Assembly: GCA_037446725.1 (NCBI GenBank)
Contig: JBBIIC010000020.1
Span: forward strand, 1 to 40,851
DNA: 40,851 bases
Origin: JBBIIC01 sp037446725
GTDB taxonomy: Bacteria; Actinomycetota; Coriobacteriia; Anaerosomatales; SLCP01
Reading direction: 5' to 3'
Shown here: positions 7,103-14,454 of the stretch, piece after piece
How the letters are laid out: every line of letters starts with the position of its first letter
Position numbering within the stretch: position 1 is the stretch's first letter
Notes under the pieces: model-generated
Seen by the model: only the letters and a program-made list of their open reading frames with translations
What the model was told of the DNA's origin: nothing
Databases searched by the model: none
Made by a program: the position numbers and the translations under genes

Positions 7103-7501
7103 ATGAGCATGACAGACCCCATTGCCGACATGTTGACGCGGGTGCGCAACGCGAACTCCGCCTTCAAGACCTCGGCCACCATGCCCTCGTCCAAGAAGCT
7201 GGTCGAGATCGCTCGCATCATGAAAGAAGAGGGCTACATCGAGGACTACCGGGTGACCCCCGGTGAGGTCCAGGACACGCTCGAGGTCGTGCTGAAGTAC
7301 GGCCCGAAGCGCGAGCGCACGATCACCGGCATCCGCCGGATCAGCAAGCCCGGCCTGCGCGTCTACGCGAAGAAGGACGAGCTGCCCCGCGTGCTCGGCG
7401 GGCTCGGCATCGCGGTTATCTCGACGTCGCGAGGCGTCATGACCGAGAAGGGCGCCCGCAAAGAGGGCGTCGGCGGTGAAGTCATCGCCTACATCTGGTA
7501 G
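7103..7501 (+). CDS. rpsH: 30S ribosomal protein S8
   Basis: The product has 132 residues from ATG 7103 and reads MSMTDPIADMLTRVRNAN, the typical S8 N-terminus. It ends with STSRGVMTEKGARKEGVGGE, the conserved rRNA-binding block, and then VIAYIW. S8 is a primary 16S rRNA binder. An upstream in-frame ATG at 7094 lies only two bases after AGGAGG (7086-7091), too close for normal initiation, so 7103 or 7109 is more likely. Function is certain; the start is moderately so. Confidence 0.96.
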   Translation: MSMTDPIADMLTRVRNANSAFKTSATMPSSKKLVEIARIMKEEGYIEDYRVTPGEVQDTLEVVLKYGPKRERTITGIRRISKPGLRVYAKKDELPRVLGGLGIAVISTSRGVMTEKGARKEGVGGEVIAYIW

Positions 7502-7532
7502 CGGACAGGACTCAAGGAAAGGAGCGACAGCC

Positions 7533-8069
7533 GTGTCTCGAATCGGCAAGCAGCCCATCCCGGTCCCGTCCGGGGTGGAAGTACGGATTGAAGGCTCCTC
7601 GGTCAGCGTCAAGGGACCGAAGGGCGAACTGAGCGCGTCGTTCAACGAGGACATGAAGATCGAGCTGGAGGACGGCGTCATCACGGTGAGCCGTCCGAGC
7701 GACGAGCGGACCCACCGCTCGCTGCACGGGCTCACCCGCTCGCTCATCGCGAACATGGTCACGGGCGTGTCCGAGGGCTTCAGCAAGAACCTCGAGATCG
7801 TCGGCGTGGGCTACCGTGCCCAGCTGAAGGGAAGCGACCTCGAGCTCGCGCTCGGGTTCAGCCATCCGGTGGTCGTCAAGGCCGAGCCCGGCATCACCTT
7901 TGAGGTGCCGGCTCCGACCAAGATCACGGTGAGCGGCATCGACAAGCAGCGCGTCGGGCAGGTCGCGAGCGAGATTCGCGATTTCCGTCCGCCGGAGCCC
8001 TACAAGGGCAAGGGTGTGCGCTACGAGGGCGAGTACGTCCGCCGCAAGCTGGGCAAGACCGCCAAGTAA
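7533..8069 (+). CDS. rplF: 50S ribosomal protein L6
   Basis: The 178-residue protein starts at GTG 7533, MSRIGKQPIPVPSGV, and shows the two repeated L6 domains. The C-terminal signature PEPYKGKGVRYEGEYVRRK (about residues 154-172) is clear. L6 sits near the factor-binding site. AAAGGAG lies about ten bases upstream. The longer in-frame extension to 7476 overlaps rpsH and lacks a ribosome site, so it was rejected. A GC hairpin separates it from rplR. Confidence 0.97.
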   Translation: MSRIGKQPIPVPSGVEVRIEGSSVSVKGPKGELSASFNEDMKIELEDGVITVSRPSDERTHRSLHGLTRSLIANMVTGVSEGFSKNLEIVGVGYRAQLKGSDLELALGFSHPVVVKAEPGITFEVPAPTKITVSGIDKQRVGQVASEIRDFRPPEPYKGKGVRYEGEYVRRKLGKTAK

Positions 8070-8077
8070 TCGTGCAT

Positions 8078-8094
8078 CCGGCCGTGCGGGCCGG
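8078..8094 (+). other. Perfect hairpin between rplF and rplR
   Basis: CCGGCC (8078-8083) pairs with GGCCGG (8089-8094) around the loop GTGCG. It sits in the 50-base gap and has no U-run. It is another member of the junction-hairpin set; function unknown. Confidence 0.35.
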
Positions 8095-8119
8095 GTGAGA
8101 TGAGGAGAGTAGACAGACC

Positions 8120-8488
8120 ATGGAGAGAATGAAGGCGAAGTCGGCGGCACTGAGCCGCCGCCAGCGCAGGGTCCGGGGCAAGGTGAGCGGCACCGCCGAG
8201 CGCCCGCGCCTGCGCGTGACCCGCAGCAACGCCCACATCTACGGTCAGCTGATCGACGACGTGAGCGGCCGGACGCTCATCGCTGCATCGAGCATCGACG
8301 CCGAGCTGCGCTCGGCGCTGAAGAGCGGCTCGAACATCGATGCGGCGAAGGCCATCGGTGAGGCGCTCGGCCGCCGGGCGCTCGAGGCGGGCATCGAGGA
8401 GGCCGTGTTCGATCGCGGCGGGCGCCTGTACCACGGGCGCGTGAAGGCTCTGGCCGACGGTGCGCGTAGCGCCGGACTGAAGTTCTAG
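8120..8488 (+). CDS. rplR: 50S ribosomal protein L18
   Basis: The 122-residue product has the L18 pattern: a basic N-terminus with RRQRRVRGKVSGTAERPRL, then RLRVTRSNAHIYGQLIDD and the C-terminal FDRGGRLYHGRVKALADGAR (about residues 97-116). L18 binds 5S rRNA together with L5. The ATG at 8120 is used, with GAGGAGAG about ten bases upstream. A second in-frame ATG at 8129 is possible. The gene is 12 bases from rpsE. Confidence 0.96.
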   Translation: MERMKAKSAALSRRQRRVRGKVSGTAERPRLRVTRSNAHIYGQLIDDVSGRTLIAASSIDAELRSALKSGSNIDAAKAIGEALGRRALEAGIEEAVFDRGGRLYHGRVKALADGARSAGLKF

Positions 8489-8500
8489 GGAGGAATCGGA

Positions 8501-9010
8501 ATGGCGCGCAGACAGGCCCCGGTCTCGGAGCTGCAGGAGAAGGTCGTATACATCAACCGCGTGGCGAAGGTCGTCAAGGGCGGCCGCCGCTTCGCGCTCA
8601 CCGCGCTCGTCGTCGTCGGAGACGGTGACGGCAACGTGGGTGTCGGCATGGGCAAGTCCCAGGAAGTGCCGATCGCCATCAAGAAGGGCATCGAGGACGC
8701 CAAGAAGAACATGTTCAAGGTGCCGCTCGTCGAGAACACCATCCCGCACGAGGTCATCGGCGAGTTCGGTGCCGGCCGCGTGCTGCTCAAGCCCGCCTCG
8801 CCGGGTACCGGCGTCATCGCCGGCGGCCCGGTGCGCGCGCTGATGGAGCTTGCCGGCGTCAAGGACGTACTCTCGAAGTCGCTCGGCACCGACAACGCCC
8901 TCAACATGGTCAAGGCAGCCGCCGAGGGCCTCAAGTCCCTCTCGAGCCCCGAAGAGGTCGCGAAGCGTCGCGGCAAGACCGTGGGCCAGGTCTATGGTTG
9001 GGAGGAGTAA
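8501..9010 (+). CDS. rpsE: 30S ribosomal protein S5
   Basis: This 169-residue protein has the S5 double-stranded-RNA-binding-like N-terminal domain, with INRVAKVVKGGRRFALTALV (about residues 18-37) and VGVGMGKSQEVPIAIKKG, and the C-terminal domain with GVIAGGPVRALMELAGVKDV. S5 contributes to decoding fidelity and the mRNA entry site. The ATG at 8501 follows AGGGAGGA. The next gene, rpmD, begins 7 bases after its stop. Confidence 0.97.
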   Translation: MARRQAPVSELQEKVVYINRVAKVVKGGRRFALTALVVVGDGDGNVGVGMGKSQEVPIAIKKGIEDAKKNMFKVPLVENTIPHEVIGEFGAGRVLLKPASPGTGVIAGGPVRALMELAGVKDVLSKSLGTDNALNMVKAAAEGLKSLSSPEEVAKRRGKTVGQVYGWEE

Positions 9011-9017
9011 GGCCGTC

Positions 9018-9212
9018 ATGGCTAAGGAAACGACGAAGAGGATCCGCATCACTCTGGTCAAGAGCCCCATCGGCTCGCCCGCCGACCAGAAGGCGACGGT
9101 GCGCGCGCTCGGTCTGAAGCGTATGAACCACACCGTCGAGCAGGACGACACCGCGGTGATCCGCGGCATGGTATTCAAGGTGAAGCACCTGGTGCGCGTC
9201 GAAGACGCCTAG
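9018..9212 (+). CDS. rpmD: 50S ribosomal protein L30
   Basis: The product is 64 residues and begins MAKETTKRIRITLVKSPIG. It contains DQKATVRALGLKRMNHTVE (about residues 23-41) and VRGM-type strand IRGMVFKVKHLVRVED, the L30 core. It is a small surface protein of the 50S subunit, absent from some lineages but regular in Actinomycetota. The start at 9018 is fixed by homology and by GGAGGAGTAAGG overlapping the rpsE end. The longer upstream frame is an rpsE shadow. Confidence 0.96.
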   Translation: MAKETTKRIRITLVKSPIGSPADQKATVRALGLKRMNHTVEQDDTAVIRGMVFKVKHLVRVEDA

Positions 9213-9225
9213 CACCTGAAGGAGA

Positions 9226-9287
9226 TGCGCCTTGCGGGGCGCACTGGAGTCAGCCGGCGGCGAGCGGCCGGCGCCCGCGAGAGCGGG
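9226..9287 (+). promoter_or_regulatory. Three consecutive hairpins between rpmD and rplO
   Basis: TGCGCC/GGCGCA (9226-9243), GCCGGC/GCCGGC (9253-9272) and CCCGC/GCGGG with a GAGA tetraloop (9274-9287) follow each other in the 99-base gap. The AAGGAG for rplO comes next at 9298. There is no U-tract. The tandem layout suggests a structured intercistronic mRNA segment of unknown role. Confidence 0.4.
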
Positions 9288-9311
9288 AAGCGAACAGAAG
9301 GAGTAGGACTG

Positions 9312-9758
9312 ATGCAGGTACACGATCTCTTCCCGGCGCCCGGGTCCCGCAAGGACCGCAAGCGGGTCGGCCGCGGACACGGCTCCGGTCACGGCGGCCG
9401 CTCCGGCCGCGGCAACAAGGGCCAGCTTTCCCGGGCCGGCGGTGGCAAGGGCCCGGGCTTCGAGGGTGGCCAGAACCCGCTGCACATGCGGCTCCCCAAG
9501 CTGCGCGGGTTCAAGAACCGGTTCCGCACCGAGTACACCATCGTCAACGTCTCTCGTCTCGAAGAGCGCTTCTCGGCCGGCGATGTCGTCGATATCGACG
9601 CCATGTTCGCGACCGGGCTCATCAAGTCGAAGGCCGTGCCGGTCAAGGTGCTGGGTGACGGCGAGCTTACCAAGGCGCTCACGGTGAAGGCGGACAAGGT
9701 GTCCGCCCCGGCGAAGGCCAAGATCGAGGCCGCAGGGGGGACGGTCGAGGCGCTGTGA
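9312..9758 (+). CDS. rplO: 50S ribosomal protein L15
   Basis: The 148-residue protein starts MQVHDLFPAPGSRKDRKRVG and has the glycine-rich L15 N-terminal tail GHGSGHGGRSGRGNKGQ, followed by GFEGGQNPLHMRLPKLRGF (about residues 50-68). L15 is a late-assembly 50S protein whose long tail penetrates 23S rRNA. ATG 9312 is chosen by homology, and AAGGAG lies at 9298. Its TGA overlaps the GTG start of secY, the usual coupling. Confidence 0.97.
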   Translation: MQVHDLFPAPGSRKDRKRVGRGHGSGHGGRSGRGNKGQLSRAGGGKGPGFEGGQNPLHMRLPKLRGFKNRFRTEYTIVNVSRLEERFSAGDVVDIDAMFATGLIKSKAVPVKVLGDGELTKALTVKADKVSAPAKAKIEAAGGTVEAL

Positions 9759-11008
9759 TCACGGCAATCGCCAACGCTTTCAGGGTTCCGGAGCTCCGCC
9801 GCAAGATCATCTTCACCCTGTCGATCATCGCGGTCTACCGTGTCGGCGCCCACATCCCGGTGCCGGGTGTCGATCTCGAGCGTGTCCAGGACATCATCGA
9901 AGGGCAGGCCGCACTCGGCCTGCTCAACCTGTTCTCGGGCGGTGCGCTCGAGAACTTCGCGGTGTTCGCGCTCGGCATCATGCCCTACATCACGGCATCC
10001 ATCATCATGCAGCTCCTCCAGGGTGTCATCCCAAAGGTGGAGCAGTGGGCGAAGGAGGGCGAGGCGGGCCAGCGCAAGATCACGCAGACCACGCGCTACC
10101 TCACCCTCGCCATCGCGACGGTCCAGGCGATCGCCATGCTCGGACTGTTCCAGAGTGCGCTCGCGCCCGCGGGCGTCAGCCTCGACATCCTCACGAGCTC
10201 TATCATCGTGATCACGCTCATCGCCGGTACCGCACTCATCATGTGGATGGGCGAGCTCATCACCCAGCGCGGCATCGGCAACGGCATGTCGCTCATGATC
10301 TTCGCGAGCATCGTCGCGCGCTTCCCGGTCGCCATCGTGCAGTCCGTGCAGCTCGGTAACGTCGCTATGACGATCGCGCTCGTCTTCATCTTCGTCTTCG
10401 TCGTCGCCGCGGTCGTCACTATCGATCGCGGTCAGCGCCGCATACCGGTCCAGTACGCGAAGCGGGTCGTGGGACGCAAGGTCTACGGCGGCGCAGGGAC
10501 CTACATCCCCCTCAAGATCAACGGCGCGAACGTCATCCCGATCATCTTCGCCTCGGCGATCCTGTTCTTCCCGGCCCAGATCGCGACGCTCACCGGCGTC
10601 GCCTGGATGCAGCAGGTGGGCAACGCCCTGGCGAGCGGGTGGCTGTACTACACCTTCTTCGCCGCGCTCGTCATCTTCTTCACGTATTTCTACACGGCGC
10701 TCGTCTTCAACCCGATCGATCTCGCCGACAACCTGCGCAAGAACGGCGGGTTCATCCCCGGTGTGCGTCCGGGCAAGGCGACCGTGAACTATCTCGAGAA
10801 GACGATGAACCGGATCACGCTGCCGGGCGCAGTGTTCCTCGCGCTCATCGCGATCGCGCCGACCGCGCTGTTCCGGCTCACCGACGTCACGGTGCTCGAG
10901 CAGTTCGGCGGAGCGTCGATCCTCATCATGGTGGGTGTCGCCCTCGAGACGATGACCCAGCTAGAGAGTCAGCTCAAGATGCGTCATTACGACGGGTTCT
11001 TCAAGTAG
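9755..11008 (+). CDS. secY: Preprotein translocase subunit SecY
   Basis: SecY is the central membrane channel of the Sec pathway, partnering SecE, SecG and SecA. The 417-residue product has ten predicted membrane segments. Hallmarks are YRVGAHIPVPGVD near residue 28, the NLFSGGALENFAVFALGIMP region that follows the plug segment, RGIGNGMSLMIFASI, and the cytosolic C5 loop with PGVRPGKATVNYL near residue 335. The start is GTG 9755, overlapping the rplO stop by four bases. SecY is slightly shorter than the E. coli protein, normal for Gram-positives. Confidence 0.98.
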   Translation: MITAIANAFRVPELRRKIIFTLSIIAVYRVGAHIPVPGVDLERVQDIIEGQAALGLLNLFSGGALENFAVFALGIMPYITASIIMQLLQGVIPKVEQWAKEGEAGQRKITQTTRYLTLAIATVQAIAMLGLFQSALAPAGVSLDILTSSIIVITLIAGTALIMWMGELITQRGIGNGMSLMIFASIVARFPVAIVQSVQLGNVAMTIALVFIFVFVVAAVVTIDRGQRRIPVQYAKRVVGRKVYGGAGTYIPLKINGANVIPIIFASAILFFPAQIATLTGVAWMQQVGNALASGWLYYTFFAALVIFFTYFYTALVFNPIDLADNLRKNGGFIPGVRPGKATVNYLEKTMNRITLPGAVFLALIAIAPTALFRLTDVTVLEQFGGASILIMVGVALETMTQLESQLKMRHYDGFFK

Positions 11009-11036
11009 GTCCGCAGAGGCGAGGGAGGAGCGGGAG

Positions 11037-11681
11037 ATGAACATCGTCCTTCTGGGTGCGCCCGGCGCAGGCAAGGGCACGCAGGCCGAGAAGATGATCG
11101 AGGCGTGGGGCCTGCCGCACATCTCGACCGGCGACATCCTGCGCAAGGCGGTTGCCGACGGCACTCCGCTCGGGCTGCAGGCCAAGACCTTCATGGACGC
11201 GGGCGAGCTCGTTCCCGACCTCGTCGTTATCGGTCTGGTGAAGAGCCGTCTCCAGGAGCCCGACGCCGAGAAGGGCTTCATCCTCGACGGCTTCCCCCGT
11301 ACCGTTGAGCAGGCGTCCGCCCTCGACCGCGAGCTCGTCTCGGTAGGCCGCTCGATCGACTCCGCGATCAGTATCGACGTCGACCGCGACGTGATCGTGC
11401 GTCGCCTCACCTCGCGCCGCACCTGCCGCTCGTGCGGCAAGATCCACAGCCTGATCGCCGACCCGCCCGCTGATTCCAAGGTCTGTGACGTATGCGGAGG
11501 CGAGCTCTGCCAGCGTGACGACGACACAGAGGCGACGGTCCGCAACCGCCTGGCGGTCTACGATCGCTCGACCGCGCCGCTCGTCGACTACTACCGGGAC
11601 AAGGGCATCCTGTACGAGATCGACGGGGACCGTCCGGTCGACGTGGTCTTCGCCGACGTGCGCGGGATCGTCGAAGGGTAG
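11037..11681 (+). CDS. adk: Adenylate kinase, zinc-lid type
   Basis: Adk converts ATP plus AMP to two ADP in the cytosol. The 214-residue protein has the P-loop GAPGAGKGT (residues 7-15), the AMP-site segment HISTGDILR (28-36) and DGFPRTVEQ (84-92). The lid carries four cysteines, C130, C133, C150 and C153, consistent with structural zinc, as in many Gram-positive enzymes. The ATG at 11037 follows GGGAGGAG. It lies between secY and map, the conserved neighbourhood. Confidence 0.98.
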   Translation: MNIVLLGAPGAGKGTQAEKMIEAWGLPHISTGDILRKAVADGTPLGLQAKTFMDAGELVPDLVVIGLVKSRLQEPDAEKGFILDGFPRTVEQASALDRELVSVGRSIDSAISIDVDRDVIVRRLTSRRTCRSCGKIHSLIADPPADSKVCDVCGGELCQRDDDTEATVRNRLAVYDRSTAPLVDYYRDKGILYEIDGDRPVDVVFADVRGIVEG

Positions 11682-11691
11682 CGTTGCGCGT

Positions 11692-12438
11692 GTGATCATC
11701 CGCAAGTCCCCATCCGAGATCGCGACGATGCGCGAGGCAGGGAAGATCACTGCCCGCGCATTGCACATGGTGGGGGAGGCTGTGCGCCCCGGTGTGACGA
11801 CCGCCGAGCTCGATGCCATCGCCGAGGAGGTCATCCGGTCCGCCGGAGCCGTTCCCGCCTTCAAGGGGTACCATGGGTTCCCGGCAACGATCTGTTCGTC
11901 CGTCAACGACCAGGTCGTCCACGGAATCCCCGGCCAGACGCGCCTTGCCGAGGGTGACATCCTCTCGGTGGACGTCGGTGCGATCGTCGATGGCTACTAC
12001 GGCGACAGTGCCCGCACGTTCCCGGTGGGCGAGATCGGCCGGACCGCTCGCTCGCTCATGGATGCCACGCGGGCTGCGCTCGACGCGGGCATCGCCCAGT
12101 GCGTTGTGGGTCGCAAGCTCTACGACATCTCGCACGCCGTCCAGGCGGTGGCGGAGGGCGCAGGCTTCTCGGTGGTGCGCGAGTACGTTGGCCACGGCAT
12201 CGGTCGCTCGATGCACGAGGACCCGCAGCTGCCGAACTTCGGTCCGGCCGGACAGGGCCCCGCGCTCGCGGCCGGGATGGTCTTTGCGATCGAGCCGATG
12301 GTAAACGCCGGTGGGGCCGGGGTGCGTGCGCTGGACGACGGCTGGACAGTGGTGACCGAGGACGGCACGCTGTCGGCTCACTTCGAGCACACGGTCGCTG
12401 TGACCGACGACGGCCCGCTGGTGCTAACGGCCGAATGA
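11692..12438 (+). CDS. map: Methionine aminopeptidase, type I
   Basis: This enzyme removes the initiator methionine from nascent proteins. The 248-residue product contains all expected ligands and the catalytic histidine: H77, D94, D105, H168, E201 and E232, in the contexts VVHGIPG, SVDVG, GDSART, GHGIG, AIEPM and HFEHT. GTG 11692 gives a start VIIRKSPSEI (first residue Met), the usual type I N-terminus. The longer open frame into adk was rejected. There are only 10 bases after adk and no strong Shine-Dalgarno, so coupling with adk is likely. Confidence 0.96.
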   Translation: MIIRKSPSEIATMREAGKITARALHMVGEAVRPGVTTAELDAIAEEVIRSAGAVPAFKGYHGFPATICSSVNDQVVHGIPGQTRLAEGDILSVDVGAIVDGYYGDSARTFPVGEIGRTARSLMDATRAALDAGIAQCVVGRKLYDISHAVQAVAEGAGFSVVREYVGHGIGRSMHEDPQLPNFGPAGQGPALAAGMVFAIEPMVNAGGAGVRALDDGWTVVTEDGTLSAHFEHTVAVTDDGPLVLTAE

Positions 12439-12446
12439 GAAATGCC

Positions 12447-12475
12447 TGGACGGACGGTGCAGGGATAGGTATACT
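12447..12475 (+). promoter_or_regulatory. Promoter upstream of infA
   Basis: TGGACG (12447-12452) and TATACT (12470-12475) are separated by 17 bases, a good sigma-70/SigA-type fit. It lies in the 81-base map-infA gap and should start transcription near 12482, about 38 bases before the infA start. It would let the alpha cluster be expressed apart from the spc cluster. Confidence 0.6.
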
Positions 12476-12519
12476 ACCCATTTGCGGCCAGAGGCCCCCG
12501 CGGAGGGAACGGACACTGC

Positions 12520-12741
12520 GTGAGCAAGCGTGAAGACGCGATAGAGATGGAGGGCACGGTCATAGAACCGCTGCCCAACGCCATGTTCCGTGTGGAGCTC
12601 GAGAACGGACACAAGGTACTGGCCCACATCTCGGGTAAGATGCGCATGCACTACATCCGTATCCTGCCCGGAGACAAGGTCGTGGTGGAACTCTCACCGT
12701 ACGACCTCTCGCGCGGTCGCATCACGTATCGCTACAAGTAG
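12520..12741 (+). CDS. infA: Translation initiation factor IF-1
   Basis: The 73-residue OB-fold protein has the IF-1 pattern KREDAIEMEGTVIEPLPNAM, then FRVELENGHKVLAHISGKMR and the end LSRGRITYRYK. IF-1 binds the ribosomal A site during initiation. The GTG at 12520 follows GGAGGGAACG. It leads the alpha cluster behind its own promoter, a typical arrangement in Gram-positive bacteria. Identification is certain. Confidence 0.98.
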   Translation: MSKREDAIEMEGTVIEPLPNAMFRVELENGHKVLAHISGKMRMHYIRILPGDKVVVELSPYDLSRGRITYRYK

Positions 12742-12755
12742 CGGCCTTGATGCTC

Positions 12756-12776
12756 CCGGGCGGTGGACACGCCCGG
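12756..12776 (+). other. Hairpin in the infA-rpmJ leader
   Basis: CCGGGC (12756-12761) pairs with GCCCGG (12771-12776) around a nine-base loop in the 118-base infA-rpmJ gap. No U-run follows, and no convincing second promoter could be assigned in the remaining bases. The gap is long for neighbouring ribosomal genes. Confidence 0.35.
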
Positions 12777-12859
12777 CGGCGTGTCAGAGCTGTGACAGTG
12801 AAGAATCGCACCTGCGGCTGGGTGTAGAGATAGAGCGAGCAATACCGAAAGGGTTTCAG

Positions 12860-12973
12860 ATGAAAGTCCGACCTTCGGTCAAGAAGATGTGTGACAAGTG
12901 CAAAGTGATCCGCCGCCACGGGCGCGTTCTCGTCATCTGCGAGAATCCGCGCCACAAGCAGCGGCAGGGTTAG
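12860..12973 (+). CDS. rpmJ: 50S ribosomal protein L36, zinc form
   Basis: This 37-residue protein reads MKVRPSVKKMCDKCKVIRR and ends NPRHKQRQG. C11, C14, C27 and H32 form the zinc site of the C+ version of L36, the smallest 50S protein. The start lies 118 bases after infA. The ribosome site is weak, with only AAAGGG at a suitable distance, so initiation may depend on local structure. It is a standard member of the infA-rpsM neighbourhood. Confidence 0.96.
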   Translation: MKVRPSVKKMCDKCKVIRRHGRVLVICENPRHKQRQG

Positions 12974-12991
12974 GCAGGAGGGAGCAGGTCT

Positions 12992-13366
12992 GTGGCCCGT
13001 ATCTCAGGCGTCGATCTGCCGCGCGAGAAGCGCGTCGAGATCGGTTTGACCTATATCTACGGCATCGGTCTGACCACCAGCCAGGCCATCCTGCGCGACA
13101 CCGGGATCGACCCGGACACGCGCGTTCGTAACCTGACCGAGGAAGAGGTCGTGCGTCTCCGTGAGGCGATTGATCGCAACCTCAAGGTCGAGGGTGACCT
13201 GCGCCGCGAGGTCAGCCAGAACATCAAGCGCCTGATGGAGATCGGCTGCTATCGCGGTCTCCGTCACCGGAGGGGCCTGCCCGTTCGCGGTCAGCGCACC
13301 CACACCAACGCGCGCACCCGAAAGGGCCCGCGCCGCCAGATCGGCGCGAAGAAGAAGGGCAAGTAA
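12992..13366 (+). CDS. rpsM: 30S ribosomal protein S13
   Basis: The 124-residue product starts at GTG 12992, MARISGVDLPREKRVEIGLT, and has the helix-two-turn-helix region and the conserved CYRGLRHRRGLPVRGQRTH segment (about residues 86-104), then the basic tail GPRRQIGAKKKGK. S13 contacts P-site tRNA and bridges to the 50S subunit. CAGGAGGGAG lies upstream. It is three bases before rpsK. Confidence 0.97.
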   Translation: MARISGVDLPREKRVEIGLTYIYGIGLTTSQAILRDTGIDPDTRVRNLTEEEVVRLREAIDRNLKVEGDLRREVSQNIKRLMEIGCYRGLRHRRGLPVRGQRTHTNARTRKGPRRQIGAKKKGK

Positions 13367-13369
13367 CGC

Positions 13370-13771
13370 ATGGCTGTCAAGAAGAAGACCGCTAAGACGC
13401 GCCTTCGCCGCAGCGAGCGCAAGAACATCGCGGTCGGTCAGGCGCACATCAAGAGCACGTTCAACAACACGATCATCACGATCACCGACCCGCAGGGGAA
13501 CGTGATCGCGTGGCAGTCCGCCGGCACGGTGGGCTTCAAGGGCTCTCGCAAGTCGACGCCGTTCGCCGCCCAGATGGCGGCCGAGGCGTGCGCGAAGATG
13601 GCTCAAGAGCACGGCGTCCGCAAGGTCTCCGTGTTCGTCAAGGGTCCGGGCTCCGGCCGAGAGACGGCAATCCGCTCTCTGCAGGCCGCCGGGCTCGAGA
13701 TCGCGAGCATCCAGGACCGCACCCCTGTTCCGCACAACGGCTGCCGGCCGCGCAAGCGCCGCCGCGTGTAG
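13370..13771 (+). CDS. rpsK: 30S ribosomal protein S11
   Basis: This 133-residue protein has the S11 features GQAHIKSTFNNTIITITD (about residues 22-39), GFKGSRKSTPFAAQMAAE and DRTPVPHNGCRPRKRRRV at the end. S11 lies on the platform near the Shine-Dalgarno helix. The ATG at 13370 follows rpsM by three bases with only a weak purine motif (AGAAGGG) upstream, so translational coupling to rpsM is likely. Confidence 0.97.
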   Translation: MAVKKKTAKTRLRRSERKNIAVGQAHIKSTFNNTIITITDPQGNVIAWQSAGTVGFKGSRKSTPFAAQMAAEACAKMAQEHGVRKVSVFVKGPGSGRETAIRSLQAAGLEIASIQDRTPVPHNGCRPRKRRRV

Positions 13772-13792
13772 CATCTCGGGAGGACTACCGAT

Positions 13793-14419
13793 ATGGCACG
13801 TTATACCGGGGCGGACTGCAGACTGTGCCGCCGCGAAGGAATCAAGCTCTTTCTGAAGGGTGACCGCTGCTACAGCGACAAGTGCGGTGTAGAGCGTCGT
13901 CCCTACCCGCCGGGTCAGGCGGGCAAGAGGCGCCCTCGCGACAGCGAGTACCGCGTCCAGCTTCGTGAGAAGCAGAAGACGAAGAGAATCTACGGCCTGC
14001 TCGAGAAGCAGTTCCGCAGCTACTACGAGCTCGCCAACCGCCAGAAGGGCATCACCGGCGAGAACCTGCTGCGCCTGCTCGAGACCCGCCTGGACAACGT
14101 CGTGTACCGGCTCGGCTTCGCCAAGTCGCGGGACGAGGCGCGTCAGGTCGTACGCCACAACCACATCTCGGTGAACGGTCGCAAGGTGAACATCCCTTCG
14201 TACCGTGTTCGTCCCGGTGATGCTGTGGCGATCGCCGAGAAGTCGAAGGACCTTCTCGTCATCAAGACCGCGCTCATCTCCTCGGAGAAGATCGAGGTCC
14301 CGGGGTGGCTCGAGGTGGACATCGAGAAGCTGTCCGGCAAGGTGCTCTCTATGCCCGAGCGCGACCAGATCGACGCGCCTGTGCACGAGCAGCTCATCGT
14401 CGAGCTGTACTCGAAGTAA
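13793..14419 (+). CDS. rpsD: 30S ribosomal protein S4, zinc form
   Basis: The 208-residue protein starts MARYTGADCRLCRREG. Cysteines C9, C12, C26 and C31 form the N-terminal zinc site of C+ S4 proteins. An S4 RNA-binding domain follows, with RLDNVVYRLGFAKSRDEARQ (about residues 98-117) and HNHISVNGRKVNIPS. S4 nucleates 30S assembly and in some bacteria represses ribosomal mRNAs. The start follows GGGAGGA. It is placed between rpsK and rpoA, as in most Gram-positives outside Bacillus. Confidence 0.97.
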   Translation: MARYTGADCRLCRREGIKLFLKGDRCYSDKCGVERRPYPPGQAGKRRPRDSEYRVQLREKQKTKRIYGLLEKQFRSYYELANRQKGITGENLLRLLETRLDNVVYRLGFAKSRDEARQVVRHNHISVNGRKVNIPSYRVRPGDAVAIAEKSKDLLVIKTALISSEKIEVPGWLEVDIEKLSGKVLSMPERDQIDAPVHEQLIVELYSK

Positions 14420-14454
14420 CGAGACGGCACCGGACGAGCCAAGGAGGCTTATGC

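Noticed and set aside
13004..14386. A 460-codon minus-strand frame opposite rpsM, rpsK and rpsD
   Set aside because: Shadow of three certain ribosomal genes; Arg, Leu and Asp-rich composition is typical of antisense high-GC frames.
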